In this document: positions 44,671-54,297 of the stretch, in pieces
Layout of the letters: every line of letters starts with the position of its first letter
Position numbering within the stretch: the stretch's first letter is position 1
Assembly: GCF_900156725.1 (NCBI RefSeq)
Contig: NZ_FTOI01000004.1
Location: forward strand, 62,001-126,000
Direction: 5' to 3'
Length of the DNA: 64,000 bases
DNA from: Kaistella chaponensis
Lineage (GTDB): Bacteria; Bacteroidota; Bacteroidia; Flavobacteriales; Weeksellaceae
Program-made: the position numbers and the translations under genes
The notes under the pieces: generated by a model
Told to the model about the DNA's origin: nothing
Database searches by the model: none
Seen by the model: the letters and a program-made list of their open reading frames with translations, nothing else

Positions 44671-46313
44671 AAAAGGGATTTTCAATCATCATTTCACATT
44701 CAGATACAGAGATCAGTTCTTTTATAGAAGAGGAATATGATAGTTTCTATATTAAAAATCAACGGTTTGAATTTCTCTTCGAAGGAGTCTTGCTCAATAA
44801 GAATAAATTGCTGAAAGAGTTTGCCTTAAAAGATTTTGAAACCTTGATTCAGGAATTGTATTTGATCAAAAAAGAGCAAATCATCCATTTATTTGAAGGA
44901 GAATACCGCGGTTTTATTTTTGATAAAATTCAAAATAAGTTATTCGTTTATACTAATATTACTTCGACGCAAAGGGTTTTCTACACCAGTTTTGAGGATA
45001 AGATTTTTATTGATACGAATCTCATTCGGCTCAATGAAACCTTAAGAAATTCTGAAATTACAACGAAACCTGATGTAGAGTCGATTTATCAGTTGTTGTG
45101 TTTTACCAATTTACCGGAAGATAAAACGCCGATTCAAAACGTTAAAAAACTGTTGGATGGAAATTACCTCGATATCGATTGTAGCACTTTGCAATGGAAG
45201 GAATTAGCCTATTTTAACATTTCGGAAACATCAGCTTTTTCAGGAGATAAAAATAGAGCAATCGACCAAATTCACGAAATTTTCACCGATTCGGTTTTGT
45301 TGGAATATGAAAAAGATACAGAACTCGGCACCGATCATCTCGCCCTTTTGAGCGGCGGTTTAGACAGTCGTGTTGCAATGATGTATGCCATCAAAAACAA
45401 TCAAAAACCAGGAAATGCTTTTTGTTTTTCGCAGTCTGGATATTTCGATCACACGATTTCTGAAAAAATTGCTCACGATTTTGATATTCATTACGAGTTT
45501 ATTCCTTTGAATGGCGGAAAATTTTTAAATAAAATCGATGAACTGACGGAGATTTCAGAAGGAATGGTTTTTTATACCGGCGGAATCCACATACAGCACG
45601 CTTTAGATAAAATGCAGTACCAAAATTTTGCGCTTTTTCACAGCGGACAGATTGGTGACGGCGTTTTGGGTGGCTTTAACAGTGAAGCGAAAAGGAAAAA
45701 ACCGACGTATTATAAAATTGTTGATAACCAAAAATTTTTTCCTAAAGTTCAGAACTCTTTAGATGAAATTCTGGAAAAATACGAAACCGAAGAATTATTT
45801 ATGTTGCGGAACGTGGCCTACAATCGCACCATTTTAGGAGCGCAGGTTTTTCAGCAACAACGCTATCAAACTTCGCCTTTTATGACGAAAGATTTTCTGA
45901 AATTTGCGATTTCGCTACCGGAAAAGTGGAAATTTAATCACCGTTTCTACATCGAATGGATCAACAAGCATTGCAAAGAAGCTACGCAATATCGATGGGA
46001 ACGAACTTTGATGAAACCCGATGCGAACTGGAAAACATCCTTTGGCGATAAAGTGATGAAGCGCGGTTTCAATCTTTTGAATAAGAAAATTCTGCAAACT
46101 CCGCAAAATTCCAGCATGTATCCGTATCAGTATTATTTTGATAATGATTTGGAAATTCAGCGGTATTATCAAAAATATTTCGATGATAATATTCATCGGC
46201 TTGAACATTATCCGGAGCTTACGCAGGATGTTTTCACGCTTTTTGAGGCGAACAGTTTTTCTTTAAAATCGAAGGCGATTAATATTTTATCCATCTTCAA
46301 GTTGTATTTTTAA
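44667..46313 (+). CDS. Asparagine-synthetase-like amidotransferase
   Basis: A 548-residue AsnB-type protein. The glutaminase-like N-domain begins MKKGFS, so the Cys2 nucleophile of AsnB is missing and it probably uses free ammonia or is not an amidase. The ATP PP-loop is SGGLDS (229-234). In surface-glycan clusters such proteins amidate uronic-acid sugars (WbpS-like); here the neighbours are a GT4 and a flippase, which supports that role. Substrate unknown. Confidence 0.83.
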   Translation: MKKGFSIIISHSDTEISSFIEEEYDSFYIKNQRFEFLFEGVLLNKNKLLKEFALKDFETLIQELYLIKKEQIIHLFEGEYRGFIFDKIQNKLFVYTNITSTQRVFYTSFEDKIFIDTNLIRLNETLRNSEITTKPDVESIYQLLCFTNLPEDKTPIQNVKKLLDGNYLDIDCSTLQWKELAYFNISETSAFSGDKNRAIDQIHEIFTDSVLLEYEKDTELGTDHLALLSGGLDSRVAMMYAIKNNQKPGNAFCFSQSGYFDHTISEKIAHDFDIHYEFIPLNGGKFLNKIDELTEISEGMVFYTGGIHIQHALDKMQYQNFALFHSGQIGDGVLGGFNSEAKRKKPTYYKIVDNQKFFPKVQNSLDEILEKYETEELFMLRNVAYNRTILGAQVFQQQRYQTSPFMTKDFLKFAISLPEKWKFNHRFYIEWINKHCKEATQYRWERTLMKPDANWKTSFGDKVMKRGFNLLNKKILQTPQNSSMYPYQYYFDNDLEIQRYYQKYFDDNIHRLEHYPELTQDVFTLFEANSFSLKSKAINILSIFKLYF

Positions 46314-46315
46314 AG

Positions 46316-47563
46316 ATGAAAAGTTTGCGCATTTTCATTCGTGATTTTTTTAAAAACAAAGGACAACATGTTTTCCTTTCGTTGTTGATTGCGAAAATTT
46401 GCGCTTTTCTAGGTTCGCTTTTTGTGATCCGAATTTTGCCCGAAAATGAATTTGGAATTCTGAGTATTGTGGCTTCTGTTTTTGCGGTTTTTGCGCCGTT
46501 CAGTGGATTTGGAAGCCAGCAAAGTTTGCTTCGTTTTGGTTCTGTAACTTTCGATGATAATGAAAAGAAAAGCCTGTCGAAATACCTTTTGATGAAAGGG
46601 TTTTTTTACCAGCTTTTGCTCAGCGTACTTTTTCTGGTTGTAAGTTTATTCTATATTACAAGATATGAGGATATATTTTACATTTTTCTCTTGTTTGCAG
46701 TTCGATTGGTTGGTTTCTACTTTCTGAATCATATTCAGTCTGAATTTAGAATTTTCGGCAACAATCGAGGTTTTGCCAGAATTACGAATGTGGTGAATGT
46801 TTTGGGCGTCAGTTTATTATTGCTCTTATCGTATCTTTTTGGTTTAAAGGGATATTTAATTGCCATTGCTTTTACACCATTTCTCGCTTTATTTTGGTTC
46901 AAAAAAGAACATTATGTTTCGGTTGCCGAATCCTTTAGTTTTAGCAAAAAAGAAATTTTCAGTTATGGACTTCACGCTTCAGGAACCGCTTTGCTTTCTG
47001 ATGCGCTTTTTTCAGCCGATGTTTTGATGATTAGTTTTCTGATGAATGAAACTTCCGTTGCGAACTATAAAGTTGCGATTTTAATTCCGGCAAATATTAC
47101 ATTTTTGGCGTTAACTTTTATGCAAAGTGACTTTCCTGTTTTGGCGAAAAATTTCAAAAACAAACGGTTTTTACAAGATTACATCGCGAATTATTATAAA
47201 ATTTTTCTTCCGGTTTCGCTGCTTATTTTCATGGTGGGTTTTTGGTTTAAAACGGAAATCCTGGAAGTCTTTTTTACGGGTAAATATTCCGATAATTCCA
47301 GTGTTTTTATCATATTATTAGGCGGTTTCTGTTTGAATATGCTGCTGAGAAATCTCTATGGCAACCTGCTTTCCGCCGTTGGTAAGATGAAAGTAAACAC
47401 GTTGGTTTCTTTTCTGACTCTGCTTTTGTTGGTGCTTTTTTCCGCTTTTCTCGTTACCAAATTTGGCGTAATCGGAATGGCGATGAGTTTAAGTTTAAGC
47501 ATGACATTGGGTGGATTATTGTTGATGTATTCTTTTTTGCTTTATTTAAAAGATTTAAAATAA
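46316..47563 (+). CDS. Polysaccharide flippase (Wzx/MATE-like)
   Basis: A 415-residue membrane protein with about 12 hydrophobic helices, typical of the MOP/Wzx flippase group that moves lipid-linked sugar units across the inner membrane. It starts three bases after the AsnB-like gene. Sequence has the usual N-terminal FKNKGQHVFLSLLIAKICAFLGSLFVIRIL pattern. No O-antigen polymerase is in the window. Confidence 0.85.
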   Translation: MKSLRIFIRDFFKNKGQHVFLSLLIAKICAFLGSLFVIRILPENEFGILSIVASVFAVFAPFSGFGSQQSLLRFGSVTFDDNEKKSLSKYLLMKGFFYQLLLSVLFLVVSLFYITRYEDIFYIFLLFAVRLVGFYFLNHIQSEFRIFGNNRGFARITNVVNVLGVSLLLLLSYLFGLKGYLIAIAFTPFLALFWFKKEHYVSVAESFSFSKKEIFSYGLHASGTALLSDALFSADVLMISFLMNETSVANYKVAILIPANITFLALTFMQSDFPVLAKNFKNKRFLQDYIANYYKIFLPVSLLIFMVGFWFKTEILEVFFTGKYSDNSSVFIILLGGFCLNMLLRNLYGNLLSAVGKMKVNTLVSFLTLLLLVLFSAFLVTKFGVIGMAMSLSLSMTLGGLLLMYSFLLYLKDLK

Positions 47564-47565
47564 AT

Positions 47566-47573
47566 TATCTTTG
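47566..47573 (+). promoter_or_regulatory. -7 element, leaderless lipoprotein gene
   Basis: TATCTTTG, whose last G is 6 bases before the ATG at 47579, so the mRNA likely starts at the codon. Confidence 0.4.
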
Positions 47574-47578
47574 CATCT

Positions 47579-48076
47579 ATGAAAAATCTGTTTTTTTTAG
47601 CGGTGGTTGTTTTTTTTGTGCTGCTTTCGTGCAGAAATGATGATCGAAGTGTTCAACAAATAGATCAGGTGCTGAATATTTATATTGATTCTGCTGGTCA
47701 AGATATGCTCAATACCAAAATCAAGGGTTCTTACACGACGGTTCGGTGGAATGATATCAATGGTCTCACCGACAATTCGCCGGTTAGTTTTAATACCGCA
47801 AAAGATGCAGATACGCTGAATTATATGGAATATCTTGCCGGTGCAAAAAGAATTGCGGTTGATTCTTCGGGAAGTTCGAAAACGTACGAGTCGAGAATCA
47901 ATCTTTTTTTAACAAAGAAAATTAATGACAGTACGAATTCCGTGGGAAAAGATTTGATGGTGATTCATTATACTTCTACACCCGACTTATTTGAGGTTTC
48001 TAAGATTTGGTATAATAATATTTTGAAATTTACAAAAGTTCAAGGGAAACCCAATATCGTGAAAATCACGAAATAA
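47579..48076 (+). CDS. Lipoprotein of unknown function
   Basis: A 165-residue exported lipoprotein with lipobox VLLSC18. The rest is a single beta-rich domain (KGSYTTVRWNDINGLTDNSPVSFN to VQGKPNIVKITK) that I do not recognise. It sits between the flippase and serS with its own -7 element. Confidence 0.7.
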   Translation: MKNLFFLAVVVFFVLLSCRNDDRSVQQIDQVLNIYIDSAGQDMLNTKIKGSYTTVRWNDINGLTDNSPVSFNTAKDADTLNYMEYLAGAKRIAVDSSGSSKTYESRINLFLTKKINDSTNSVGKDLMVIHYTSTPDLFEVSKIWYNNILKFTKVQGKPNIVKITK

Positions 48077-48152
48077 TCATTAAATTTGCACATTCAGATC
48101 ATCATTTGAAGTTTCAATTCTTGGAGCTTGAATATTAAATAGAAGACTTTAT

Positions 48153-49421
48153 ATGTTACAGGTTAATTTTTTGCGCGAAAATAAAGAACGCGTTTTGGAA
48201 GGTTTAGGAAAACGAGGTTTCAAACAAGTAGATTTGGTTGATCAAGCCATCTCTTTGGATGACGATAGAAAAAAATTGCAGTTCGAACTGGATCAGAATT
48301 TATCGGAAATGAATAGAATTTCCAAAGAAATTGGTCTTTTGATGCGCGATGGTAAAAAAGAGGAAGCTGAAGCTGCAAAATCGCAAACCGCCATTTTCAA
48401 AGAAAATTCACAGGATCTACAGCAAAAATTAAAGGAGACAGAATCGAAACTTTTAGAAGTTTTGTATCAGATTCCGAATATTCCTTACGAGAAGGTAAAA
48501 GCTGGAACGACCGCTGAAGAAAACGAAATTATTTATCAATCGCACGATGTTGAAGGTTTAGGCGAAGGTGCAATACCACATTGGGAACTGGCGAAGAAAT
48601 ACAATTTAATTGATTTTGAACTCGGTGTTAAAATTGCGGGTGCAGGATTTCCTGTTTATTTTGGGAAAGGAGCGAGGTTGCAAAGAGCTTTGGTTCAATA
48701 TTTTTTAGATAAAAATGGAGATGCAGGTTATCTTGAGGTTAATCCGCCGCATGTTGCCAACGAAGCTTCAGGGTATGGAACCGGTCAATTGCCCGATAAA
48801 GAAGGTCAAATGTATTATATCAATGAAGATAAATTGTATTTGATTCCCACTGCAGAAGTACCTGTAACCAATCTTTACCGTGATGTTTTGCTGGATGAAA
48901 AAGATTTGCCGATCAAAAACACTGCATTTTCCCAATGTTATCGAAGAGAAGCGGGAAGTTACGGAGCTCATGTTCGTGGTCTAAACAGATTGCATCAATT
49001 TGAAAAAGTAGAAATTGTACGAATAGAAAAACCGGAAAATTCTTACGCTGTTTTAGAGGAAATGGTAGATCATATCAAAGAAATTTTAAATGATCTTGAG
49101 CTTCCTTACCGTGTTTTAAGATTGTGTGGAGGCGATACAGGATTTGCATCTGCAATGACTTACGATTTTGAGGTTTGGAGCGCTGCGCAAGAAAAATGGC
49201 TGGAAGTTTCTTCAGTTTCTAATTTCGAAACCTTCCAAGCAAACCGTTTGAAATGCAGATACAAAAGCGACGGAAAAACACAGTTGGTTCATACTTTAAA
49301 TGGTTCTGCAATGGCTTTACCGAGAATTATGGCCGCGTTACTAGAGAATAATCAAACAGAAAATGGGATAAAAATTCCTGCGAAAATTGCGGCATACGCA
49401 AGATTTGATCTGATCAACTAA
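48153..49421 (+). CDS. serS: Seryl-tRNA synthetase
   Basis: A 422-residue class II synthetase that charges tRNA-Ser (and tRNA-Sec). The N-terminal coiled-coil arm is at about 25-100; class II motif 2 is FSQCYRREAGSYG and motif 3 is TLNGSAMALPRIMAALLENNQ. TAEVPVTNLYRDV marks the active site. Full length. A terminator follows. Confidence 0.96.
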   Translation: MLQVNFLRENKERVLEGLGKRGFKQVDLVDQAISLDDDRKKLQFELDQNLSEMNRISKEIGLLMRDGKKEEAEAAKSQTAIFKENSQDLQQKLKETESKLLEVLYQIPNIPYEKVKAGTTAEENEIIYQSHDVEGLGEGAIPHWELAKKYNLIDFELGVKIAGAGFPVYFGKGARLQRALVQYFLDKNGDAGYLEVNPPHVANEASGYGTGQLPDKEGQMYYINEDKLYLIPTAEVPVTNLYRDVLLDEKDLPIKNTAFSQCYRREAGSYGAHVRGLNRLHQFEKVEIVRIEKPENSYAVLEEMVDHIKEILNDLELPYRVLRLCGGDTGFASAMTYDFEVWSAAQEKWLEVSSVSNFETFQANRLKCRYKSDGKTQLVHTLNGSAMALPRIMAALLENNQTENGIKIPAKIAAYARFDLIN

Positions 49422-49443
49422 TAAGACACTTGTCATTTAAAAC

Positions 49444-49474
49444 AAAATCCACCGGAAATTTTCGGTGGATTTTT
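49444..49474 (+). terminator. Terminator after serS
   Basis: AAAATCCACCG and CGGTGGATTTT pair over 11 bp, then T residues. Confidence 0.85.
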
Positions 49475-49479
49475 GGTTG

Positions 49480-49938
49480 TTAATTATATTTCCATTTATT
49501 TTCGTCTTTCTGCTCTTTGATAGATTTATCGATATCATCAAGGATTTGGGCGACGAAATCTATTTTGCTTTTTAAGAGGAGCTGATCATTGGTTTTCCAA
49601 TAGTCGCCTTCATCTTCTACCCAAAAATCCTGAAAAAAATCTTCAATTGCATGCAAGAAGGCTATGATTTCAAGGTGAGCTTCTACTCCGCCAAATTGGG
49701 TTTTACAAAAAGTGGACAGAGTAAGAGAATCATCAAAGTAAATATGAAGAGGTTCAACCTCTGGGTGTGCTTGCAAACTGATTCCTTTTTCCCACGGCTG
49801 CAATTGTGTTTGGGAATCTTCTTTTAGTGCAGAAAAAGACCAATCATGTTCTTCTGCATAATAAGTAGTAAATGAGAGCAAAGCGTCTAAATCCTTCAAA
49901 GACGCAAGTTGTCCGCCAAAATGAATGGTTATCGACAT
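49480..49938 (-). CDS. Uncharacterised acidic protein, 152 residues
   Basis: A soluble acidic protein of mixed alpha/beta pattern with many Asp/Glu and Trp/Phe residues in the second half (FLHAIEDFFQDFWVEDEGDYWKTND). No signal peptide or known motif. It is separate from the lipoprotein upstream. Function unknown. Confidence 0.6.
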   Translation of the reverse strand: MSITIHFGGQLASLKDLDALLSFTTYYAEEHDWSFSALKEDSQTQLQPWEKGISLQAHPEVEPLHIYFDDSLTLSTFCKTQFGGVEAHLEIIAFLHAIEDFFQDFWVEDEGDYWKTNDQLLLKSKIDFVAQILDDIDKSIKEQKDENKWKYN

Positions 49939-50020
49939 TTTTATTGATGATTAGTTGATTAAAATTACTAAATTTTTTCCAACTTAAAGAAACGCGTCAA
50001 GAAATTTACTTTTAATTTTC

Positions 50021-50809
50021 TTATTCGGTAGTGATGGTAATTTGTTTATCCTTATTCACCAGATTTTTACTGCCATCGAATAAATCGTTGCTTCGAACAG
50101 TGATCTGAATGGTTTTTTTATCAATTTGCTTTACAAAATCATGTTTTCCAACGATGCTTATAATTGGTTTTTGAAATTTCAAAGTGCTTGTGAAATTCAT
50201 ATTAATCATCTTCATCATTCCGAGCATTCCTTCCGCCATTTGTTTGCCATAAACTTCTAATGAATCACTTTTGGTAGCTGGATTTGATTGTTTTTTGTCG
50301 CCAGAATTTTTTGCAATTTCATTTAAAAACTCAGTGTTGTTAAATTTTTCGGTATCAATGGTCAAGGTTTTTCCATTCCAAATCGCGATATTTTGTAGCG
50401 GTAGATTTTTTAATTCTTTGCTTTGGGAAAGGAGATTGGTGATTTCTGTAGGAAATAATTTGTCGTATTTTAAAGATAGGCCATAAATTTCACCTTTGTC
50501 TTTATTCACTTTCATAAACATTTTTTTCAGAACTTTTGCTGAATCCTGATTCAAGGTAATTTTTTCGTCTTTTTGCAGATCAAATAAACTTTTCCAATCG
50601 GTAGATAGATTTCCGAGTTCTTTAGATTTCGAAATTTCATCAGTTTTATTTCCCATCATGCTCAACATTCCGAGCATGCTTTTATCCAAAAGGATATTAG
50701 ATTCCATGCTGGTTGCCGAATCTTTGTAGTATGTTGTTTCGGTATTGACCGAACACGACTGCAAACCGAAAATTATTAGGAGCAGCCAAAGGCTAGATTT
50801 TTTGATCAT
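50021..50809 (-). CDS. Uncharacterised lipoprotein, 262 residues
   Basis: A lipoprotein with lipobox GLQSC19. The body is rich in Lys, Met, Asn and predicts alternating strands and helices; KKMFMKVNKDKGEIYGLSLKYDKLFP is conserved-looking. Ends with a plain beta hairpin. I do not recognise a family. Transcribed alone or with the 49480 gene. Confidence 0.65.
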   Translation of the reverse strand: MIKKSSLWLLLIIFGLQSCSVNTETTYYKDSATSMESNILLDKSMLGMLSMMGNKTDEISKSKELGNLSTDWKSLFDLQKDEKITLNQDSAKVLKKMFMKVNKDKGEIYGLSLKYDKLFPTEITNLLSQSKELKNLPLQNIAIWNGKTLTIDTEKFNNTEFLNEIAKNSGDKKQSNPATKSDSLEVYGKQMAEGMLGMMKMINMNFTSTLKFQKPIISIVGKHDFVKQIDKKTIQITVRSNDLFDGSKNLVNKDKQITITTE

Positions 50810-50916
50810 TATTAAATTTTTTCGTTAGTAATTCAATTTAGAGACCAAGTTTTAGGGGGATACTTTTAGAAGATATAAAAGCTTTGAAAAAGTTGTATTA
50901 AAGCACTTTTTGAAGG

Positions 50917-51528
50917 CTAATTTTCCGGTAGGTAATCAACATCTATTTTCAAAGATGAACTAAGTTGCTCGTTATCTTTTTGCCAGTTTCTATCGAAAAA
51001 GAACAGATTCGGCTTTTCAATTTGTATCCCAGAAATTGCTGGATTGTAAGGTTTTGGACCATCGGTTTGGGTTCCGTTGATGATATTTTTTTTGGAATGA
51101 ATCCATTCAAAACCAATAAAATAGCCATTCGTGGGAACTTTAATTTTTAATGAAGAAAGATCTGCAATTATTTTATTGTTCTTAATAGGAATTTCGAGGA
51201 TAATTTTTGCATGATCTAAAATTTTTCCGGGCAAACCATTTTCGTTTTCATAGATACATAGAAAAACTGTGGATTTTTTTCCGTCGAAATTCATGGCTTC
51301 AAATTGAACTTTATTGAAAATTTCTGGAGAATGATCTGTTGATTCTTGTTCAATAAATATCGCAAATGCTTTGATCGTTTGCATTCCCACAACACCGGTT
51401 CCTAAAGATGGTCCTTTAATTTTATGAAATTCGAAGGTTGCTTTTCTTGTTTCTACATTTGAAAATTCAGCCGTTTGCGCAGAAAAGGAAAGAGATAAAA
51501 ATAAAAAGAGTAAAAATTGATATTTCAT
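50917..51528 (-). CDS. Exported protein, 203 residues
   Basis: Starts at the second Met (ATG at 51528) giving a signal peptide MKYQFLLFLFLSLSFSAQ. The body is beta-rich with LGTGVVGMQTIKAFAIFIEQESTDH and LDHAKIILEIPIKNNKIIADLSSLKIKVPTNGYFIGFEWI, a jelly-roll-like pattern seen in exported Bacteroidota proteins that bind carbohydrate or act as surface partners. Function unknown. Confidence 0.65.
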   Translation of the reverse strand: MKYQFLLFLFLSLSFSAQTAEFSNVETRKATFEFHKIKGPSLGTGVVGMQTIKAFAIFIEQESTDHSPEIFNKVQFEAMNFDGKKSTVFLCIYENENGLPGKILDHAKIILEIPIKNNKIIADLSSLKIKVPTNGYFIGFEWIHSKKNIINGTQTDGPKPYNPAISGIQIEKPNLFFFDRNWQKDNEQLSSSLKIDVDYLPEN

Positions 51529-51556
51529 CATCTAAATTTACTCTAATGTACAAAAT

Positions 51557-52300
51557 TTAGTGACACGTAGCATGATTACCTTCCTGATGATCTTTCGAAT
51601 CATTGTGGTGAACTTGTAAAGCCTCTTTTTTCGGGGAAATAAAAGGAATCCCAATCTCTAAACCACGAAGAATGAAAAGTCCGCCTAAAACGATCATCAT
51701 TACGGGAACAAATTTCAAAATTTTTATTCTGAATGCGGTGGTCATTAAATTTCCTAATAGCACTATTGCAAACATAAATGGTAAAGTTCCTAAACCAAAT
51801 AATGCCATAAAAGTTGCACTTTGCCAAATTCCCCCAGATGCTAAACTTGCTGTTAAAGCCATGTAAACCATTCCGCACGGTAGGAATCCATTAAGAATTC
51901 CGGTAGTAAATCGAGATCTGTAATCTGCTTTTTGTAAGAGTTTTCCTAGATTCATTTTTACCTTTAGTAAAGATTGAGATAAAAAAGGGATCTTCGAAGC
52001 GAAATCTTTTCCGCCAAAGGAAAATACAGCCATTACTATTAAAAGTATTCCGACACCGATGGTTAAATATTGTTGAAATCCAGCCATTTGAAATCCTTTT
52101 CCAACGGTTCCTAGAATTGCTCCTAAAAAGGAATACGTGACGATTCTACCGAATTGATAGGTTAAATTTTGCAGGTAATAATTGGTGGCTTGTTTTTTAG
52201 TTAATCCCAATGATAAAGCGATAGGACCGCACATTCCGATGCAGTGAAAACCAGAAGCGAAACCTAAAGCGAGTGCGGAAAATATGAGTGCTAATTCCAT
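51557..52300 (-). CDS. SafE/TauE-like membrane protein of the cbb3 locus
   Basis: A 247-residue inner-membrane protein (six helices) of the sulfite exporter TauE/SafE or DsbD-like COG2836 type. Signature FHCIGMCGP (C20, C24) in the first helix and LPCGMVYMAL later match the SafE group. The tail is His-rich (VHHNDSKDHQEGNHATCH), which points to metal, probably copper. Its start overlaps ccoH by 10 bases; relatives beside cbb3 genes (CcoS/CcoH context) are thought to supply copper for the oxidase. Confidence 0.82.
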   Translation of the reverse strand: MELALIFSALALGFASGFHCIGMCGPIALSLGLTKKQATNYYLQNLTYQFGRIVTYSFLGAILGTVGKGFQMAGFQQYLTIGVGILLIVMAVFSFGGKDFASKIPFLSQSLLKVKMNLGKLLQKADYRSRFTTGILNGFLPCGMVYMALTASLASGGIWQSATFMALFGLGTLPFMFAIVLLGNLMTTAFRIKILKFVPVMMIVLGGLFILRGLEIGIPFISPKKEALQVHHNDSKDHQEGNHATCH

Positions 52301-52746
52301 TGAACGTCGTAGTCGAGTTGATAAGGTTTATTAGTAGATTTCCATTTAAGTTTTAAAGTATAGCCGCCTTTGGAGATTACTTTGGCGGGAATCAGAAATG
52401 ACTGTTGTGCGTCGAGGATCACTTCTTTTTTTACATCAAGATTGGCATCATTGGTTCGGAAAAGCTCAAAATTTACTTTTGATTGATCCACGATAATGCT
52501 TTTTGGAAATGTAAGTTGAATGCCTTTATCATTTTGTAAATAAAGCGGTTTTTCGGCTAATAAATCTCCATTTTTTTTTGCGTTGATGACATCCTGATAT
52601 TGCAGCTCTTCGCTATAATAATGGTCGGTCACCAATTCGGCATTTTTCTGACCGTTTGGAAAAATTAAAATCATAAATAATATGAAAGCCATAAATGAGC
52701 CAAGTGCAAGAACAATCCCGTGTCCCCAAGTAAATTTTTTGAACAT
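52291..52746 (-). CDS. ccoH: FixH/CcoH-family protein
   Basis: A 151-residue inner-membrane protein with one helix at about 9-30 and a periplasmic domain (YYSEELQYQDVINAKKNG to C-terminus), the FixH/CcoH layout. CcoH is needed to assemble cbb3 oxidase in purple bacteria. The stop overlaps the next gene by 10 bases, and its start is six bases from ccoG. Confidence 0.85.
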   Translation of the reverse strand: MFKKFTWGHGIVLALGSFMAFILFMILIFPNGQKNAELVTDHYYSEELQYQDVINAKKNGDLLAEKPLYLQNDKGIQLTFPKSIIVDQSKVNFELFRTNDANLDVKKEVILDAQQSFLIPAKVISKGGYTLKLKWKSTNKPYQLDYDVQWN

Positions 52747-52751
52747 TGTTT

Positions 52752-54203
52752 TTAAAATTGAAGTTTGAATGGGCCTTCGAAATACGTTTTGAAAGTATCT
52801 AAAAGTTCCCCTTTATCATCATACACGCCGATGCTGATGTTCTGTTTTGAAAGTTTGATTTCGTTCACCGGGAAACTGATGTTTACGGTTCCTTTGGTGA
52901 TGTCGCCTTTCTTTATTTTTATTTTATTGGATTCGCTTAAGGAAACTTCTGCGTGTTGCGGTTCTAATACTTTAATCGTAATAATTTTATCTTTATTGCT
53001 TTTGTTTAAAAAAGTGTAGCTGTACGTATTGGTTATTTTTGCGTCGCGCACGAAGAATGAGGAACCTGCAGGTTTGATAAATTTGGCTTCTACATCGGCT
53101 CTGTTGTACATTAGGAATCCCATAAATGCGACCATTAATGCAAGTACAAAAGAATAGGCTTTCATTCTGGTTGTAAATTGGAACGGAATTTCTTTTTCAA
53201 TTTCATCTTCGGTGGCATATCTGATGAGTCCTGGAGGAAGTCCGGTTTTAACCATTACTTCATCACAAGCATCGATGCAAGCGGTACAATTCACACATTC
53301 TAGTTGTTGTCCGTCACGAATATCAATTCCGGTGGGACAAACGACAACACATTGGTTACAGTCAATACAGTCTCCTTTTCCTTCGGCTTTTCGATCTTCT
53401 CCTTTTCTCCATTTAGATCGGTTTTCTCCTCTTTTAAAATCATAATAAACGTTGATCGTTTGTTTATCAATCAAAACGCCTTGTAATCTCCCGTACGGAC
53501 AAACCAAAGTACAAACCTGCTCTCTGAACCACGCAAATGTGAAATAAAAAGCGCCGGTGAAAATAATCATGACAAGAAAACTGGTGAAATTGTTAAATGG
53601 ACCTTCCTTAATCATGGTAAAGACTTCCTGATAACCTACGATGTACATAAACATCCAGTGTGTGATGATTAAAGAAATAATAATGAATATTGACCATTTT
53701 AAGGATCGTTTCCATATTTTTTCAGTATTCCATTCCTGTCGGTCTAGTTTCATCTGTTTGTTACGGTCGCCTTCAATCAAATAATCGATTTTGCGGAAAA
53801 CCATTTCTAGGAAAATAGTTTGAGGGCAAATCCAGCCGCAAAAAATTCTACCAAAAACGACGGTAAATAAAATAACAAATACAATAGAAGTAATCGCACC
53901 TAAAGCAAGAATGAAAAAATCTTGTGGATAAAATGGTTGTCCGAAAATAAAGAAATGTCTTTCAACGATATTTATTAAAAGGAGCGGATTGCCATTAATT
54001 TTCAAGAAAGGAATTACGAAAAACAGTGCAAGTAGAACATAAGCCACAATATTTCTATAATTGGTGAACTTACCATGTGGTTTTCGTGGGAAAACCCAAA
54101 CTCGTTTCCCCGAATCGTCCATTGTTCCTACGGAATCTCTGAAATTTTCTGGTTCTATTACTTGTCCTTGTCCTCCTCGGAATACATTATCTTGTTCGGC
54201 CAT
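52752..54203 (-). CDS. ccoG: Cytochrome oxidase accessory protein CcoG
   Basis: A 483-residue membrane Fe-S protein (RdxA/FixG family). Four to five helices in the first ~240 residues, then two 4Fe-4S motifs: CIDCNQCVVVCPTGIDIRDG and CVNCTACIDACDEV, and a soluble C-terminal Ig-like domain. It is thought to reduce Cu(II) to Cu(I) for oxidase assembly. The terminator at 54226-54274 lies between it and ccoP. Confidence 0.92.
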   Translation of the reverse strand: MAEQDNVFRGGQGQVIEPENFRDSVGTMDDSGKRVWVFPRKPHGKFTNYRNIVAYVLLALFFVIPFLKINGNPLLLINIVERHFFIFGQPFYPQDFFILALGAITSIVFVILFTVVFGRIFCGWICPQTIFLEMVFRKIDYLIEGDRNKQMKLDRQEWNTEKIWKRSLKWSIFIIISLIITHWMFMYIVGYQEVFTMIKEGPFNNFTSFLVMIIFTGAFYFTFAWFREQVCTLVCPYGRLQGVLIDKQTINVYYDFKRGENRSKWRKGEDRKAEGKGDCIDCNQCVVVCPTGIDIRDGQQLECVNCTACIDACDEVMVKTGLPPGLIRYATEDEIEKEIPFQFTTRMKAYSFVLALMVAFMGFLMYNRADVEAKFIKPAGSSFFVRDAKITNTYSYTFLNKSNKDKIITIKVLEPQHAEVSLSESNKIKIKKGDITKGTVNISFPVNEIKLSKQNISIGVYDDKGELLDTFKTYFEGPFKLQF

Positions 54204-54225
54204 TTTTACATCTATTTAATAAAAA

Positions 54226-54274
54226 AAAACATAATTCGTATTCTTGAATCTTCTCGAATAGCGAATTATGTTTT
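54226..54274 (-). terminator. Terminator or attenuator between ccoP and ccoG
   Basis: AAAACATAATTCG (54226-54238) and CGAATTATGTTTT (54262-54274) pair perfectly over 13 bp. On the minus strand it follows ccoP and is followed by nine T residues, so it ends or limits transcription into the assembly genes. Confidence 0.8.
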
Positions 54275-54297
54275 CAAAGTAATATTGTTTTTAAATT

